NCBI GenBank assembly: GCA_028288405.1
Contig: JAQBNS010000005.1
Coordinates: 1 to 54,073, forward strand
Direction of reading: 5' to 3'
Source: Chitinophagaceae bacterium
GTDB taxonomy: Bacteria; Bacteroidota; Bacteroidia; Cytophagales; Cytophagaceae
Length of the DNA: 54,073 bases
Below the pieces are notes generated by a model. The model made no database searches. It was not told the DNA's origin and saw only the letters and a program-made list of their open reading frames with translations. Within the stretch, counting starts at the first letter, position 1, and every line of letters starts with the position of its first letter. Position numbers and translations under genes: made by a program. Shown here one piece after another: positions 9,142 through 18,305 of the stretch.

Positions 9142-9528
9142 ATGGAAAGTACCAGACAACAAAAGTTTAGCCGCATGATTCAAAAAGAGTTGGCTGAACT
9201 CTTTTTAAAAGACACAAAGAGCTTGTTTGGTAGTACTTATGTCAGCGTCAATACGGTGCGCATGAGTCCTGATCTATCGGTTGCAAAAATATATTTGAGC
9301 TTTCTGGCTACTACAGATAAAAAAGTAGAACTGCATAAAATCAAAGTAAATACCAAGGTCATCCGCAAGATGCTTGGTGATAAACTAAAGAAACAAATCC
9401 GTATTATTCCAGAACTGATTTTTATGCTGGACGATGGTGTAGATTATGCCATTCACATCAACAACCTCATTTCAAAATTGGACATTCCCCCTGCTCCTGC
9501 CGAAGACAACGAGAAAGAAGAAGAATGA
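9142..9528 (+). CDS. rbfA: Ribosome-binding factor A
   Basis: 128 residues, the usual length. RbfA binds the 30S subunit and helps mature the 5' end of 16S rRNA. Recognised by the N-terminal RQQKFSRMIQKELAELFLK, the YVSVNTVRMSPDLSVAKIYLSFL strand pair of the KH-like fold, and FMLDDGVDYAIHINNLISKL near the end. The acidic tail EDNEKEEE is typical. It overlaps the next gene by an ATGA (4 bp), implying translational coupling with the permease gene. Confidence 0.94.
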   Translation: MESTRQQKFSRMIQKELAELFLKDTKSLFGSTYVSVNTVRMSPDLSVAKIYLSFLATTDKKVELHKIKVNTKVIRKMLGDKLKKQIRIIPELIFMLDDGVDYAIHINNLISKLDIPPAPAEDNEKEEE

Positions 9529-10751
9529 AAGCCACTTTACTCATTGCCGGAAAGTATTTTATTCCTTCGGGAAAACTGAACATGATTCATGTCATTTCAT
9601 TGCTTTCTATCAGTGTAGTAGCTGTAGTGACCATGGCTTTAGTGATAGGAATGGCTTTTTTCAATGGCATGGACGATTTGATTCGTTCTCTGTTTAATTC
9701 TTTTGACCCTCAGATTAAAGTACAACCTGCGCAAGGCAAAACCTTTCTTTACACAACAGACTTGCATAACAAAATAGCAGGCACTGCCGGTGTAGCCTAC
9801 ATTACAGATGTAATAGAAGACAACTGTGTCGTGATGTACGCCAATCAAAGTGATGTGGTAAAAATAAAAGGCGTAGCAGGAAATTTCATACAGCAAGGAC
9901 GCATTGATACGTTCATCGTAGAGGGACAATACAAACTCAGCGAAGGCGAAAAAAGTTACGCAATCCTTGGGCGAGGCGTGGCATCCAAGTTGTCTGTCAA
10001 TGTCAAAAACAATCCGTTCACTCCTCTTACTTTTTATTACCCGAACAAATCCAAATTACAAAACTTAGGATCTGCCAGTGCATTCAATATCGTAGCGGTG
10101 CAACCCGGAGGAGTATTTGCCATAGAAAAACAATACGACGATCACTTTGTGATTGTGCCTCTTCCTATTGCTCAACAGCTGATGAACTATACCAACCAGC
10201 GTTCCTACCTGGAGATCAAAGTAAAAGACGGATACGACGTCGAAGAAATTAAACATCAACTGGCAAAGGTGACCGGTTCTGATTTCAATATCCTCAACAG
10301 CGAAGAACAACATGAAAGCCTGATCCGCGCTATGCACATTGAAAAAATAATCGTCAACCTGATGCTGACCTTTGTACTGGCTGTTTCTTCTGTCGGTATT
10401 TTCTTTTGCTTATCGATGCTGGTGATACAAAAGAGAAACAACATTGCCGTGTTGTTTTCATTTGGTTCTTCCCGCACCTTTATTCGCAATATATTCCTCA
10501 CCGAAGGCGCCCTCATTTCCTTTACCGGTGCGCTGATTGGTATGTCATTGGGAGTCTTGCTGTGTTACCTGCAACAGCGTTATGGATTGATCAGTATCGG
10601 TACCGAAACATCTCTCGTAGATGCTTATCCTGTGCGCTTAAAAATAAGTGATTTGTTCATTACATTTTTATCTGTGATTTTCATCACCTTTCTCGCTTCC
10701 ATCCGACCAGCTCTTGCTGCATCTAAAGTAGAAATTAGAGAGCATTTGTAA
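9525..10751 (+). CDS. ABC transporter permease, LolC/LolE-FtsX family
   Basis: 408 residues. One N-terminal transmembrane helix (VISLLSISVVAVVTMALVIGMAFFNG), a large periplasmic MacB-like domain (about 50-265), then three C-terminal helices around residues 272-395. The N-terminal LLIAGKYFI and the helix ending FFNGMDDLIRSLF fit the LolC/LolE group, which with LolD extracts outer-membrane lipoproteins from the inner membrane. Function in lipoprotein release is inferred from the family; a LolD ATPase is not adjacent. Start overlaps the rbfA stop. Confidence 0.85.
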   Translation: MKATLLIAGKYFIPSGKLNMIHVISLLSISVVAVVTMALVIGMAFFNGMDDLIRSLFNSFDPQIKVQPAQGKTFLYTTDLHNKIAGTAGVAYITDVIEDNCVVMYANQSDVVKIKGVAGNFIQQGRIDTFIVEGQYKLSEGEKSYAILGRGVASKLSVNVKNNPFTPLTFYYPNKSKLQNLGSASAFNIVAVQPGGVFAIEKQYDDHFVIVPLPIAQQLMNYTNQRSYLEIKVKDGYDVEEIKHQLAKVTGSDFNILNSEEQHESLIRAMHIEKIIVNLMLTFVLAVSSVGIFFCLSMLVIQKRNNIAVLFSFGSSRTFIRNIFLTEGALISFTGALIGMSLGVLLCYLQQRYGLISIGTETSLVDAYPVRLKISDLFITFLSVIFITFLASIRPALAASKVEIREHL

Positions 10752-10880
10752 CGATGATCGCCGCGTGAGGGATAGCAGCGGAAAGCCCACAGCGAGCAAT
10801 GAAAAAATTAATCTCCCAACAGTTTGATCCGAGCGAGGACTTGTAGCGAATAGCCCGACCCGTAGGGGCACGCCCACTTC
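10752..10880. repeat. GC-rich intergenic element H
   Basis: The convergent gap holds a GC-rich block (GCGTGAGGGATAGCAGCGGA, AAGCCC, then GCGAGGACTTGTAGCGAATA, GCCCGACCC) unlike the AT-rich DNA around it. Similar-sounding blocks recur in intergenic DNA of other Bacteroidota (from memory). I see only one copy here, and no simple full-length inverted repeat, so it may be a dispersed repeat or a structured RNA. The rest of the gap to 10964 is AT-rich with nothing clear. Confidence 0.5.
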
Positions 10881-10964
10881 TATTTATGCATGGTATCATA
10901 ATTTATCCTTCCCAAAAAATAGCACTATACGACTTCATAAATATTTCTCATTAAAATTAATTCC

Positions 10965-11555
10965 CTATTCCCAAATTCTTTCCCAACTTTTCTCTTGCTC
11001 TTCTATACGCAACAAACCTTCATACAAACTGTATACATAGTTGTTGCCCGCTTCCTGCGCCGTACCGGTAAATTCGTAGACCTCATCTATTATCCGTCCA
11101 TTAAACTCCGTCTCTCCTAAGTAAGTTATGGTATAGCTGTTCTGATCATTATACAAAGTGAAGCGGTGATCGTCATAACTCTTCTTTAAGACCACGCGAC
11201 CAACTTGTACGGAAGGAATTTCTACCGCATAAGCGTGCTGTTTGTTCAAATCAAAAAGTATTCTGAAATAAGGAGCTTTAGCAGAATTGCCATAATCCAT
11301 GGTTGCTACCGCACCACAACTTCTGTAACCTTGTACCCAACTTTTCCTTTCTTTATTGGGTCCCTGATCCAATTGATAAGCGGATGTCAACCGAAGAGTA
11401 TCCGAATGATCCGCATTCACATAATTCAGTGAATGATCCACCTCTTGAATGATTTTTAGCTCGTCTCCCTGAAGTTTATAATTATCGCAAGATTCTGTAC
11501 ACTTCAGACTGACTAATGGAATGCTTAAAAGAACAAAAAATAAGACCTTTTTCAT
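10965..11555 (-). CDS. Secreted protein of unknown function
   Basis: The frame is open from 11639, but the ATG at 11555 starts a signal peptide (MKKVLFFVLLSIPLVSLKC), giving about 196 residues. A possible lipobox (VSLKC) could make it a lipoprotein, although Lys before the Cys is unusual. The body is beta-rich with Tyr/Asn-rich strands and several scattered Cys (CTESCDNY, GYRSCGAV). I recognise no family. It is a single gene, convergent with the LolC/E-like gene and divergent from the glycine-rich T9SS gene. Confidence 0.6.
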   Translation of the reverse strand: MKKVLFFVLLSIPLVSLKCTESCDNYKLQGDELKIIQEVDHSLNYVNADHSDTLRLTSAYQLDQGPNKERKSWVQGYRSCGAVATMDYGNSAKAPYFRILFDLNKQHAYAVEIPSVQVGRVVLKKSYDDHRFTLYNDQNSYTITYLGETEFNGRIIDEVYEFTGTAQEAGNNYVYSLYEGLLRIEEQEKSWERIWE

Positions 11556-11719
11556 GGTATTTTGCGTGTTTAAACAAAATAAATATGCCGTTTTGACTCT
11601 TTTAAGACGGATGGGTTTAATTAATATTTTAATCAGCAAATATTTGTTTTTGAGAAGGTTACATTAGATTTACAGATCGTATGTAATAACATGTAGATAA
11701 AATTGTATTTATCTCAGTA

Positions 11720-13627
11720 ATGGACATCGCCAGCGTAATGAAGCCTTGGAAAACCAAATTGCTCCTGCACCTGTTCCTGTTTTTTGCAGGTGTCAGTACG
11801 GCTATGTCTCAACTCTCCGGAACGATCAATACTTATACGAAAGTAACGGCGGTCAATTACCTCTGTAATTTTATCACGGTGAATTCACCTACCGGTTTTG
11901 GTGCCGGCGATAAAGTATTGATCATACAAATGCAAGGGGCCGTCATCGACCAGACAAATACTACAGCTTTCGGTAACGTCTTAGATATTGCAGATGCAGG
12001 CAACTACGAGTTTGCCATCATCGATCACTTCTCCGGCAATGATGTCTATTTCACTAAAACTTTATTACGTACCTATACTCCATCGGGTGCAGTGCAACTC
12101 GTGAGCGTGCCACAATATGGTGCAGTAAGCGTAGACGCAGAACTCACACCGACAACATGGGATGGCAATACAGGCGGTGTTATTGTATTTGAATCTTCTG
12201 ATATCGTAACGCTTCAGGCAAATATTGATGCAAGTGAAAAAGGATTTACCGGTGGACAGAAAAGTCCAAACGGAGGTGATTGTTCAACATTTGGATTGGG
12301 AAACTATTACTATACGTTCCCTTCTGTGCAAACAGGACAGAAAGGACAGGGTATCGCGGCTTATGTTACCAACAGAAGTGGAGGACGTGCTAAACAAGCC
12401 AATGGTGGTGGTGGCGGTGGTTCACATAATACAGGCGGTGGCGGCGGCGGCAACTATGGTGCAGGGGGAAGGGGCGGTGATCAAAAGTGTGGCTTGGATC
12501 CTTACGGATTCGCCAGTCTGAGTTTAAGCACTACCTATACTACAAATAATAAAATTTTTATGGGCGGTGGCGGCGGTGGTGGTCATGTCAACAATGACCA
12601 ATCCTACAACGGGGGCAATGGTGGTGGAATAATCATTATCAAAGCAGCGGGAATCAATAGTAACGGATTTGTTATAAAATCTAACGGTGGATCTGTAAGT
12701 ACAAATTACATCAATGTATTTGGTGACAACGGAGACGGGAATAGCGGGGGTGGTGCAGGCGGAGCGGTATTGCTTGATATCACTGATTATACAGCCAGTA
12801 CTCCGGTAGAAGTATCAGGAGGAAAAGGAGGCAACACCGGTTATACCACCTTTAACTTCGGTCCAGGCGGTGGCGGTGGCGGCGGCGTAGTATGGACGAA
12901 AACATCAACAAGCAGTATCAATGTGACTTCGTTGCTAGCTGGCGGTACTGCCGGCATTTCGGGTTCAGGAGGAGGTAATGGTTCAGGAACCAGATGGGGC
13001 GCTGTAGACGGCTCCATTGGTGCGGCACTCAACGCGCTTTCCATTCCTCAAAGCACTTCTACTTCCAGTTGTGCTCTACCCGTTGAACTCTTACAGTTCA
13101 AAGCCTTCGCCAAAGGAAAGTATGAAGTACAGTTGAATTGGTCAACCGCTACCGAATTGAACAATGCTTTCTTCACCTTGGAAAAAAGTACCGATGGTAT
13201 TCACTTTTCTCCCATTGTGAAAGTAGCGGGACAAGAAACAAGTCATCAACAGACACAGTATAGTTTCACGGATGAAGTAGCCGTATATGATCTGCTCTAC
13301 TATAGACTTTGGCAAACAGATATTGATGGTCGTACCGTGGATCTTGGGATACGAAAGGTATATCCTGAATTTGAAAAAATAACAGAGGTGTCTGTTTATC
13401 CTAATCCCTGCAAAGACAACTTGTATATTCCACTTCTTTCTTCTCAAAAAGAAGCCGTACAACATCTTGTTTTTGTAAACAGCATCGGCGAAATGATCGA
13501 TGCGAAATGGGAAGAAACAGAAACTACTCTTTCAATCCATACCGGCGCGCTACCTGCCGGTCTGTACTCCTTGATCGTATATACCAAAGATCGTAATCAA
13601 ATTATAAAGGTCTTGAAGGAACAATAA
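11720..13627 (+). CDS. Glycine-rich secreted protein with T9SS type A sorting domain
   Basis: 635 residues; the ATG at 11738 (MKPWKTKLLL...) is an equally good start and gives a compact signal peptide ending near AMS. Residues about 30-210 are beta-rich; about 215-430 hold several poly-glycine runs (GGGGGGS, GGGGGGN, GGGGGGGH, GGGGGGGV) typical of surface adhesins or glycine-rich shells. After LPVELLQFKAFAKGK comes a fibronectin-like module also found in the protein at 35064, then a T9SS type A sorting domain (VSVYPNPCKDNLYIPL ... GLYSLIVYTKDRNQIIKVLK). It is predicted to be exported by Sec, moved across the outer membrane by T9SS, and attached to or released from the surface. A strong terminator follows. 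Confidence 0.88.
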   Translation: MDIASVMKPWKTKLLLHLFLFFAGVSTAMSQLSGTINTYTKVTAVNYLCNFITVNSPTGFGAGDKVLIIQMQGAVIDQTNTTAFGNVLDIADAGNYEFAIIDHFSGNDVYFTKTLLRTYTPSGAVQLVSVPQYGAVSVDAELTPTTWDGNTGGVIVFESSDIVTLQANIDASEKGFTGGQKSPNGGDCSTFGLGNYYYTFPSVQTGQKGQGIAAYVTNRSGGRAKQANGGGGGGSHNTGGGGGGNYGAGGRGGDQKCGLDPYGFASLSLSTTYTTNNKIFMGGGGGGGHVNNDQSYNGGNGGGIIIIKAAGINSNGFVIKSNGGSVSTNYINVFGDNGDGNSGGGAGGAVLLDITDYTASTPVEVSGGKGGNTGYTTFNFGPGGGGGGGVVWTKTSTSSINVTSLLAGGTAGISGSGGGNGSGTRWGAVDGSIGAALNALSIPQSTSTSSCALPVELLQFKAFAKGKYEVQLNWSTATELNNAFFTLEKSTDGIHFSPIVKVAGQETSHQQTQYSFTDEVAVYDLLYYRLWQTDIDGRTVDLGIRKVYPEFEKITEVSVYPNPCKDNLYIPLLSSQKEAVQHLVFVNSIGEMIDAKWEETETTLSIHTGALPAGLYSLIVYTKDRNQIIKVLKEQ

Positions 13628-13660
13628 AAAAGGCTTTGTAAAAATTACAAAGCCTTTTTT
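13625..13660. terminator. Bidirectional intrinsic terminator
   Basis: Hairpin AAAAAAGGCTTTGTAA / TTACAAAGCCTTTTTT with a 3-base loop, beginning at the stop codon of the glycine-rich T9SS gene and lying 17 bp from the stop of the convergent cysteine desulfurase gene. T-runs on both strands make it usable in both directions. Confidence 0.9.
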
Positions 13661-13676
13661 ATTTGTTTGAAATTTT

Positions 13677-14813
13677 TTATCGCTTCAACACCTTCTCCAA
13701 AACATCCACCGCCTTATCCACTTCTGCTTCTGTATTCATTCTGCTAAAAGAAAAACGAAGATAGCCTGAATCAGGATTAGCACCAATGGCTTCTAAAACA
13801 TGCGAGCCGATTTGTGTACCGCTGGTACACGCACTGCCCGCAGAAGCTGCGATGCCTTCAATGTCCAGATTAAACAATAACATTTCATACTCATCACCCG
13901 GAGGAAGATTGATGTTGAGTACGGTATACAAACTTTTATCCGACTTTCCGGAAAGCCCGTTGAACGTGATGTTGGGAATGCGTGACCGGATTTGACTAAT
14001 CATGCGTTCCTTTAAACTTTGAATGTGGGTTTTATCCTGATCCAAATTAGCGTAAGCCAATTCCAATGCTTTCGCCATGCCCACAATACCCGGTACGTTT
14101 TCTGTACCCGCACGCATGTTGCGTTCCTGAGGGCCACCGTATAAGATAGGTTTCAATGGAGTTTCTGCATTGATGTATAAAAATCCTACGCCTTTCGGTC
14201 CATGAAATTTATGTGCAGATCCTGTTAAATAATGAATCGGTAATTTTTGTACGTCAAAACGATAGTGCCCCATCGTCTGTACGGTATCGGAATGAAAATA
14301 GGCTTCGTTCTCTTTGCATAACGCGGCAATGCGTTCGATGTCGTTTAAGTTGCCTATCTCATTGTTGCCATGCATCAGGCTCACCAGGGAAATCGGATTG
14401 TTGCTGAGCAATGCTTCCAGGCATTCCATGTTCAAGGCGCCTTGTTGATCCACTTCTACTTTGCTCCATTCAAAATCAAGGTAATCGTTTTGCAATTCCT
14501 CAATGGTATGCAACACGGCATGATGTTCCAGCGGGGAAGTGATGACATGACTCAGTTCATAGGTATGGATACAACTGAAGATGGCCATGTTATCGGCTTC
14601 TGTACCTCCGGATGTAAAAAAGATTTCAGAAGGAGACGTATTTAAAATATCCGCGATCGTCTTTCTCGCTTTATCAATAGCCGCACGCGTCTCTCTGCCA
14701 TAATTGTGTATGGAAGAAGGATTGCCAAACTTATGAGTGAAATAAGGCATCATGGCTTCGAGCACACGCTCGTCCATGGGTGCGCTGGCGGCATTATCGA
14801 GGTAGATTGGCAT
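13677..14813 (-). CDS. Cysteine desulfurase (NifS/IscS class)
   Basis: 378 residues. PLP enzyme that takes sulfur from cysteine as a persulfide for Fe-S clusters and thiolated cofactors. Signature elements: YLDNAASAPMDERV at the N-terminus, FTSGGTEADN, HSDTVQTMGH, SAHKFHGPKGVGF with PLP-Lys202, and the catalytic loop SAGSACTSGTQ with Cys329. The short loop and length are those of class I NifS-like enzymes. Its start overlaps the end of the upstream glmM gene by 20 bp, so the two form an operon; no iscU or tRNA-thiolation gene is next to it. Confidence 0.94.
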   Translation of the reverse strand: MPIYLDNAASAPMDERVLEAMMPYFTHKFGNPSSIHNYGRETRAAIDKARKTIADILNTSPSEIFFTSGGTEADNMAIFSCIHTYELSHVITSPLEHHAVLHTIEELQNDYLDFEWSKVEVDQQGALNMECLEALLSNNPISLVSLMHGNNEIGNLNDIERIAALCKENEAYFHSDTVQTMGHYRFDVQKLPIHYLTGSAHKFHGPKGVGFLYINAETPLKPILYGGPQERNMRAGTENVPGIVGMAKALELAYANLDQDKTHIQSLKERMISQIRSRIPNITFNGLSGKSDKSLYTVLNINLPPGDEYEMLLFNLDIEGIAASAGSACTSGTQIGSHVLEAIGANPDSGYLRFSFSRMNTEAEVDKAVDVLEKVLKR

Positions 14814-16206
14814 TGATCGTTTCTAAGATTTCGCGAAGATCCCCCATGATTTTTTTCGCCAGGTGATCTGCTGTCGCCATAGAAGAAGATTCCGAGTAGA
14901 TACGAATGATCGGTTCTGTATTCGATTTTCTCAATTGCACCCACTCCTGATCAAATTCTATCTTCACTCCGTCTTCACTGTTGATCGGCTGTTTGCTGTA
15001 ACGCTTTTGCAATTCAAGAATCACTGCATCCGCATCGATATCATCTGTCAGTTCGATTTTATTTTTTGAAATCTGGTACTGAGGATAGGTTCCTCTGAGC
15101 ATCGATACTTGTTTACCATACAAGGCCAGGTGAGACAAGAACAAGGCGATACCTACTAACGCATCACGTCCATATTGCAGTTCAGGATAAATCACACCAC
15201 CGTTTCCTTCTCCTCCAATCACGGCTTTGTTTTTCTTCATCGCCGCCACTACATGTGCTTCGCCTACCGGTGAAGCCACATACTTCTGACCCGCTTTCTC
15301 CGTGATGTCACGCAACGCACGGGTAGAAGAAAGATTAGACACGGTATTACCCGGTGTATGTTTCAAAACGTAATCAGCAACTGCTACCAGTGTATACTCT
15401 TCACCGAATGCAATACCATCTTCTTTAATGAAACACAAACGGTCCACATCCGGATCTACAACGATACCTAAGTCGTAATGCCCACGTTCTATTTCGGAAG
15501 AAATAAACGTTAAGTTTTCCGGTAAAGGCTCCGGATTATGAGGGAAATTACCGTTGGGTTCGCAAAATAGTTTGGTGACTTGTGTAACACCCAATGCTTC
15601 CAATAGCATCGGAACGGCAATACCTCCTGAAGAATTCACCGCATCGACAACCACTTTAAAATTGCGTTTGGCGATTGCCTCTTTGTTGACCAACGGCAAA
15701 GCAAGAATCGCGTCGATGTGTCTTTTCAGGGCTTCGTTGTCTTTGTCTAAAGTATAGCTGCCAAGTTTTTTGTACTCGGCAAAACGCAATTTAGAATTCT
15801 TGGTGTATTTATTTACCTGGCTTCCTTGCTTCTCGGTCAATACTTCTCCGGATTCATTCAATAGCTTCAATGCATTCCAGTTCCCCGGATTGTGGCTGGC
15901 CGTAATGACAATACCACCTGCCGCTTCTTCGTGCTTTACTGCATACTCCACTGTAGGTGTAGTAGACAATCCTAAGTCGATCACATGAATTCCTAAACTG
16001 CGCAAAGTAGAAGATACCAGTTGCGTCACCAGTTCTCCCGAAGGACGAGCATCTCTGCCTATCACGACTTTTGGCGATTCATTTTTTTCCAAAATCCACA
16101 TGCCAAATGCCGCTGCGAATTTTACCACATCCTGAGGAGTAAGATTATCTCCTACAGTACCGCCGATGGTTCCTCGAATACCTGAAATAGATTGTATAAG
16201 TGTCAC
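14794..16206 (-). CDS. glmM: Phosphoglucosamine mutase / phosphohexomutase
   Basis: 470 residues of the alpha-D-phosphohexomutase superfamily. The start MTLIQSISGIRGTIGG is typical of the enzyme annotated GlmM in Bacteroidota. The phosphoserine loop TASHNP has Ser104; the metal-binding loop is DPDVDR; the sugar-binding loop is GEGNGGVIYP; the phosphate-binding C-terminal domain includes RKSNTEPIIRIYSES. It probably converts glucosamine 6-phosphate to 1-phosphate for UDP-GlcNAc, but phosphomannomutase or phosphoglucomutase activity cannot be excluded from sequence. It overlaps the downstream cysteine desulfurase gene. Confidence 0.9.
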   Translation of the reverse strand: MTLIQSISGIRGTIGGTVGDNLTPQDVVKFAAAFGMWILEKNESPKVVIGRDARPSGELVTQLVSSTLRSLGIHVIDLGLSTTPTVEYAVKHEEAAGGIVITASHNPGNWNALKLLNESGEVLTEKQGSQVNKYTKNSKLRFAEYKKLGSYTLDKDNEALKRHIDAILALPLVNKEAIAKRNFKVVVDAVNSSGGIAVPMLLEALGVTQVTKLFCEPNGNFPHNPEPLPENLTFISSEIERGHYDLGIVVDPDVDRLCFIKEDGIAFGEEYTLVAVADYVLKHTPGNTVSNLSSTRALRDITEKAGQKYVASPVGEAHVVAAMKKNKAVIGGEGNGGVIYPELQYGRDALVGIALFLSHLALYGKQVSMLRGTYPQYQISKNKIELTDDIDADAVILELQKRYSKQPINSEDGVKIEFDQEWVQLRKSNTEPIIRIYSESSSMATADHLAKKIMGDLREILETINANLPR

Positions 16207-16313
16207 TGCTGTTTTATTTTAGTCCCCGGTCCAACAAACCTGAAATAATTTGTAAGTTGGACATTCAAATTTAACTATTTTATAAGATTCCCAATACGAA
16301 CTCATAAGAAATC

Positions 16314-16375
16314 TGAGATGAGAGATGAGAAATGAAATTTTAGTCTCATTTCTCATCTCTCATCTCTCATCTCAA
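16314..16375. repeat. Inverted repeat F (GAGATGAGA family)
   Basis: Left arm TGAGATGAGAGATGAGAAAT (16314-16335) and right arm ATTTCTCATCTCTCATCTC (from 16346), with a 10-base loop and one extra CATCTCT unit on the right. About 21 bp pair. It sits in the divergent gap between glmM and mazG and ends 16 bp before the mazG ATG, so it would form a leader hairpin in a mazG transcript that starts upstream of it. Confidence 0.85.
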
Positions 16376-16391
16376 TTTACAGGCTATTCCT

Positions 16392-17186
16392 ATGAATAAC
16401 ACCAACTCTTTAAACGAAACCCTTCAGTCCTTCGCCAATGTCCTCAAAATAATGGACGAGCTCCGTGAACAATGCCCTTGGGATAAAAAACAGACCATTG
16501 ACAGTCTTCGCTATTTAACCATCGAGGAGACCTTTGAACTCTCCGATGCCATTGTAGAAAAAGACATGGACGAGATCAAAAAAGAACTTGGGGATATTTT
16601 TTTACACCTTGTTTTCTACAGTAGAATCGCTTCCGAAACCAATGACTTTACCATCAAAGATGTCATGGACAGCCTGTGTGAAAAGCTGATCCGACGTCAC
16701 CCTCATATTTATGGCGATGTGAAAGCTGAAGATGAAGAAGCCGTGAAAAGAAACTGGGAACAAATCAAGCAAACGGAAAAAGGAGGCAACAAAACCATTC
16801 TCTCAGGTGTTCCAAGATCCCTGCCTGCCATGGTCAAAGCCATACGCATACAGGAGAAGGCAAGAGGAGCCGGTTTTGACTGGGACAATAAAGACCAGGT
16901 ATGGGATAAAGTAAAGGAAGAATTGGATGAATTTGAAAAAGAAGCCAATGCTCCGGAAGTCAATAAAGAAAAAATGGAAGATGAACTAGGAGACATCTTT
17001 TTCTCCATCATCAACTACTCTCGCTTCATCGATATCAATCCGGAAGATGCGTTGGAACGTACCAATAAAAAATTCATCAAACGCTTTACTTACCTGGAAG
17101 AACAAGCCAAAGCAGCGGGAAAGAAATTGCACGAGATGAGCTTGGAGGAGATGAATGGGTATTGGGAAGAAGCGAAGAAGAAATAA
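16392..17186 (+). CDS. mazG: Nucleoside triphosphate pyrophosphohydrolase MazG
   Basis: 264 residues, the length of two-domain MazG. It hydrolyses NTPs and dNTPs to monophosphates and pyrophosphate, cleaning the pool of aberrant nucleotides and tuning the (p)ppGpp response. The N-terminal domain has CPWDKKQTIDSLRYLTIEET and the metal motif EETFEL...KKELGDIFLH; the second domain repeats it as EELDEFEKE ... EDELGDIFFSIINYSRF. The NPEDALERTNKKFIKRF segment near the C-terminus is conserved in the family. It is convergent with rluD, with repeat C2 filling the gap. Confidence 0.95.
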   Translation: MNNTNSLNETLQSFANVLKIMDELREQCPWDKKQTIDSLRYLTIEETFELSDAIVEKDMDEIKKELGDIFLHLVFYSRIASETNDFTIKDVMDSLCEKLIRRHPHIYGDVKAEDEEAVKRNWEQIKQTEKGGNKTILSGVPRSLPAMVKAIRIQEKARGAGFDWDNKDQVWDKVKEELDEFEKEANAPEVNKEKMEDELGDIFFSIINYSRFIDINPEDALERTNKKFIKRFTYLEEQAKAAGKKLHEMSLEEMNGYWEEAKKK

Positions 17187-17187
17187 A

Positions 17188-17253
17188 GCGAGGAGCGAGG
17201 AGGTACGAGCCAGGGAAAAAGATTGTCCTAGCTCGTACCTCCTCGCTCGTTCC
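17188..17253. repeat. Inverted repeat C2 filling the mazG-rluD gap
   Basis: Arms GAGGAGCGAGGAGGTACGAG and CTCGTACCTCCTCGCTCGTT around a loop of about 20 bases. It begins 1 bp after the mazG stop and ends at the base before the rluD stop codon, so the whole convergent gap is this one hairpin. Same family as the repeats at 8834-9085 and 30992-31054. A role as a bidirectional terminator is plausible although it lacks T-runs. Confidence 0.88.
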
Positions 17254-18288
17254 TTATTTTTGTTCATTGTACCTTTCCCACTTCTCCAACGCCAATCTAA
17301 AATCCTCCGGCAACTCCGACTCAAACTGCATAAACTTTTTAGTAGTGGGATGGATGAACCCAATGGACTTCGCATGCAGCGCTTGTCTCGGAAGGATTTC
17401 AAAACAATTGTCAACAAATTGTTTGTACTTGGAAAATACGGTTCCTTTCACAATGCGGTCGCCTCCGTAAGTGGCATCGTTGAACAAAGGATGACCGATG
17501 TGCTTCATGTGTACACGGATCTGATGCGTGCGACCGGTTTCCAGGTTACATTGAATCAGTGAAACGTATTGTAAATCCTTTAATACTTTATAATGGGTCA
17601 CGGCACGTTTAGCCTGTTCTTCATCATCATATACCGCCATAATCTTGCGATCCCTCATACTGCGCGCGATCGGGGCATTCACAGTGCCATTCGGAGGAGT
17701 AGGAACTCCCCAGGCGATGGCATAATACGTGCGTTCAATGCTGTGGTCAAAAAACTGTTTACCCAGAAAACTCATCGCGTATTCCGTTTTACCAATCACC
17801 AACAAACCGGATGTATCCTTGTCGATCCGGTGAACTAATCCCGGACGAATCTCTCCGTTGGAGGAGGGTAAATTATTCAAATGATACGACAAAGCATTCA
17901 CCAAAGTCCCTGTCCAGTTGCCGTGCGCAGGATGCACGACCATGCCCGCGGGTTTATTGACAATCAATAATTCTTCGTCCTCATAAATAATGTTCAGTGG
18001 AATATTTTCCGGAACAACCACATCTTCTCTCGGAGGATGTGGCAGGGAAACAATGATGACATCGCCAGGCTTTACCTTATAACTTGGCTTTACTGCATGG
18101 TCATTGACTTTCAGCGTTTCTGCATGAATGGCATTCTGCAATTTATTGCGTGTAGCATTCTGAATTCGATCCATCAAAAACTTATCGATGCGGATCATGC
18201 TTTGTCCTTTGTCTACCACGATTCGGTGGTGTTCAAATAACTCAACATCGTCTTCGCTAAAATCAATATTTTCTTCGGAAACAGTCAT
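17254..18288 (-). CDS. rluD: 23S rRNA pseudouridine synthase, RluD family
   Basis: 344 residues. An S4 RNA-binding domain (RIDKFLMDRIQNATRNKLQN ... VKPSYKVKPGDVI) precedes the RsuA/RluA catalytic domain. The catalytic motif is HRIDKDTSGLLVIGKT with Asp156 as nucleophile; ELLIVNKPAGMVVHPAHGN and ETGRTHQIRVHMKHIGHPL are also conserved. RluD isomerises uridines in helix 69 of 23S rRNA, important for ribosome assembly; the close paralogues RluA/RluC cannot be fully excluded. A perfect hairpin and a TATCTTTG promoter element lie just upstream. Confidence 0.92.
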   Translation of the reverse strand: MTVSEENIDFSEDDVELFEHHRIVVDKGQSMIRIDKFLMDRIQNATRNKLQNAIHAETLKVNDHAVKPSYKVKPGDVIIVSLPHPPREDVVVPENIPLNIIYEDEELLIVNKPAGMVVHPAHGNWTGTLVNALSYHLNNLPSSNGEIRPGLVHRIDKDTSGLLVIGKTEYAMSFLGKQFFDHSIERTYYAIAWGVPTPPNGTVNAPIARSMRDRKIMAVYDDEEQAKRAVTHYKVLKDLQYVSLIQCNLETGRTHQIRVHMKHIGHPLFNDATYGGDRIVKGTVFSKYKQFVDNCFEILPRQALHAKSIGFIHPTTKKFMQFESELPEDFRLALEKWERYNEQK

Positions 18289-18305
18289 AGGGTATTTAAT
18301 CCTTG

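Noticed and set aside
12225..13044. Overlapping frames rich in Pro or Val in the glycine-rich gene
   Set aside because: They result from the GGN-repeat composition of the poly-glycine segment read in other frames.
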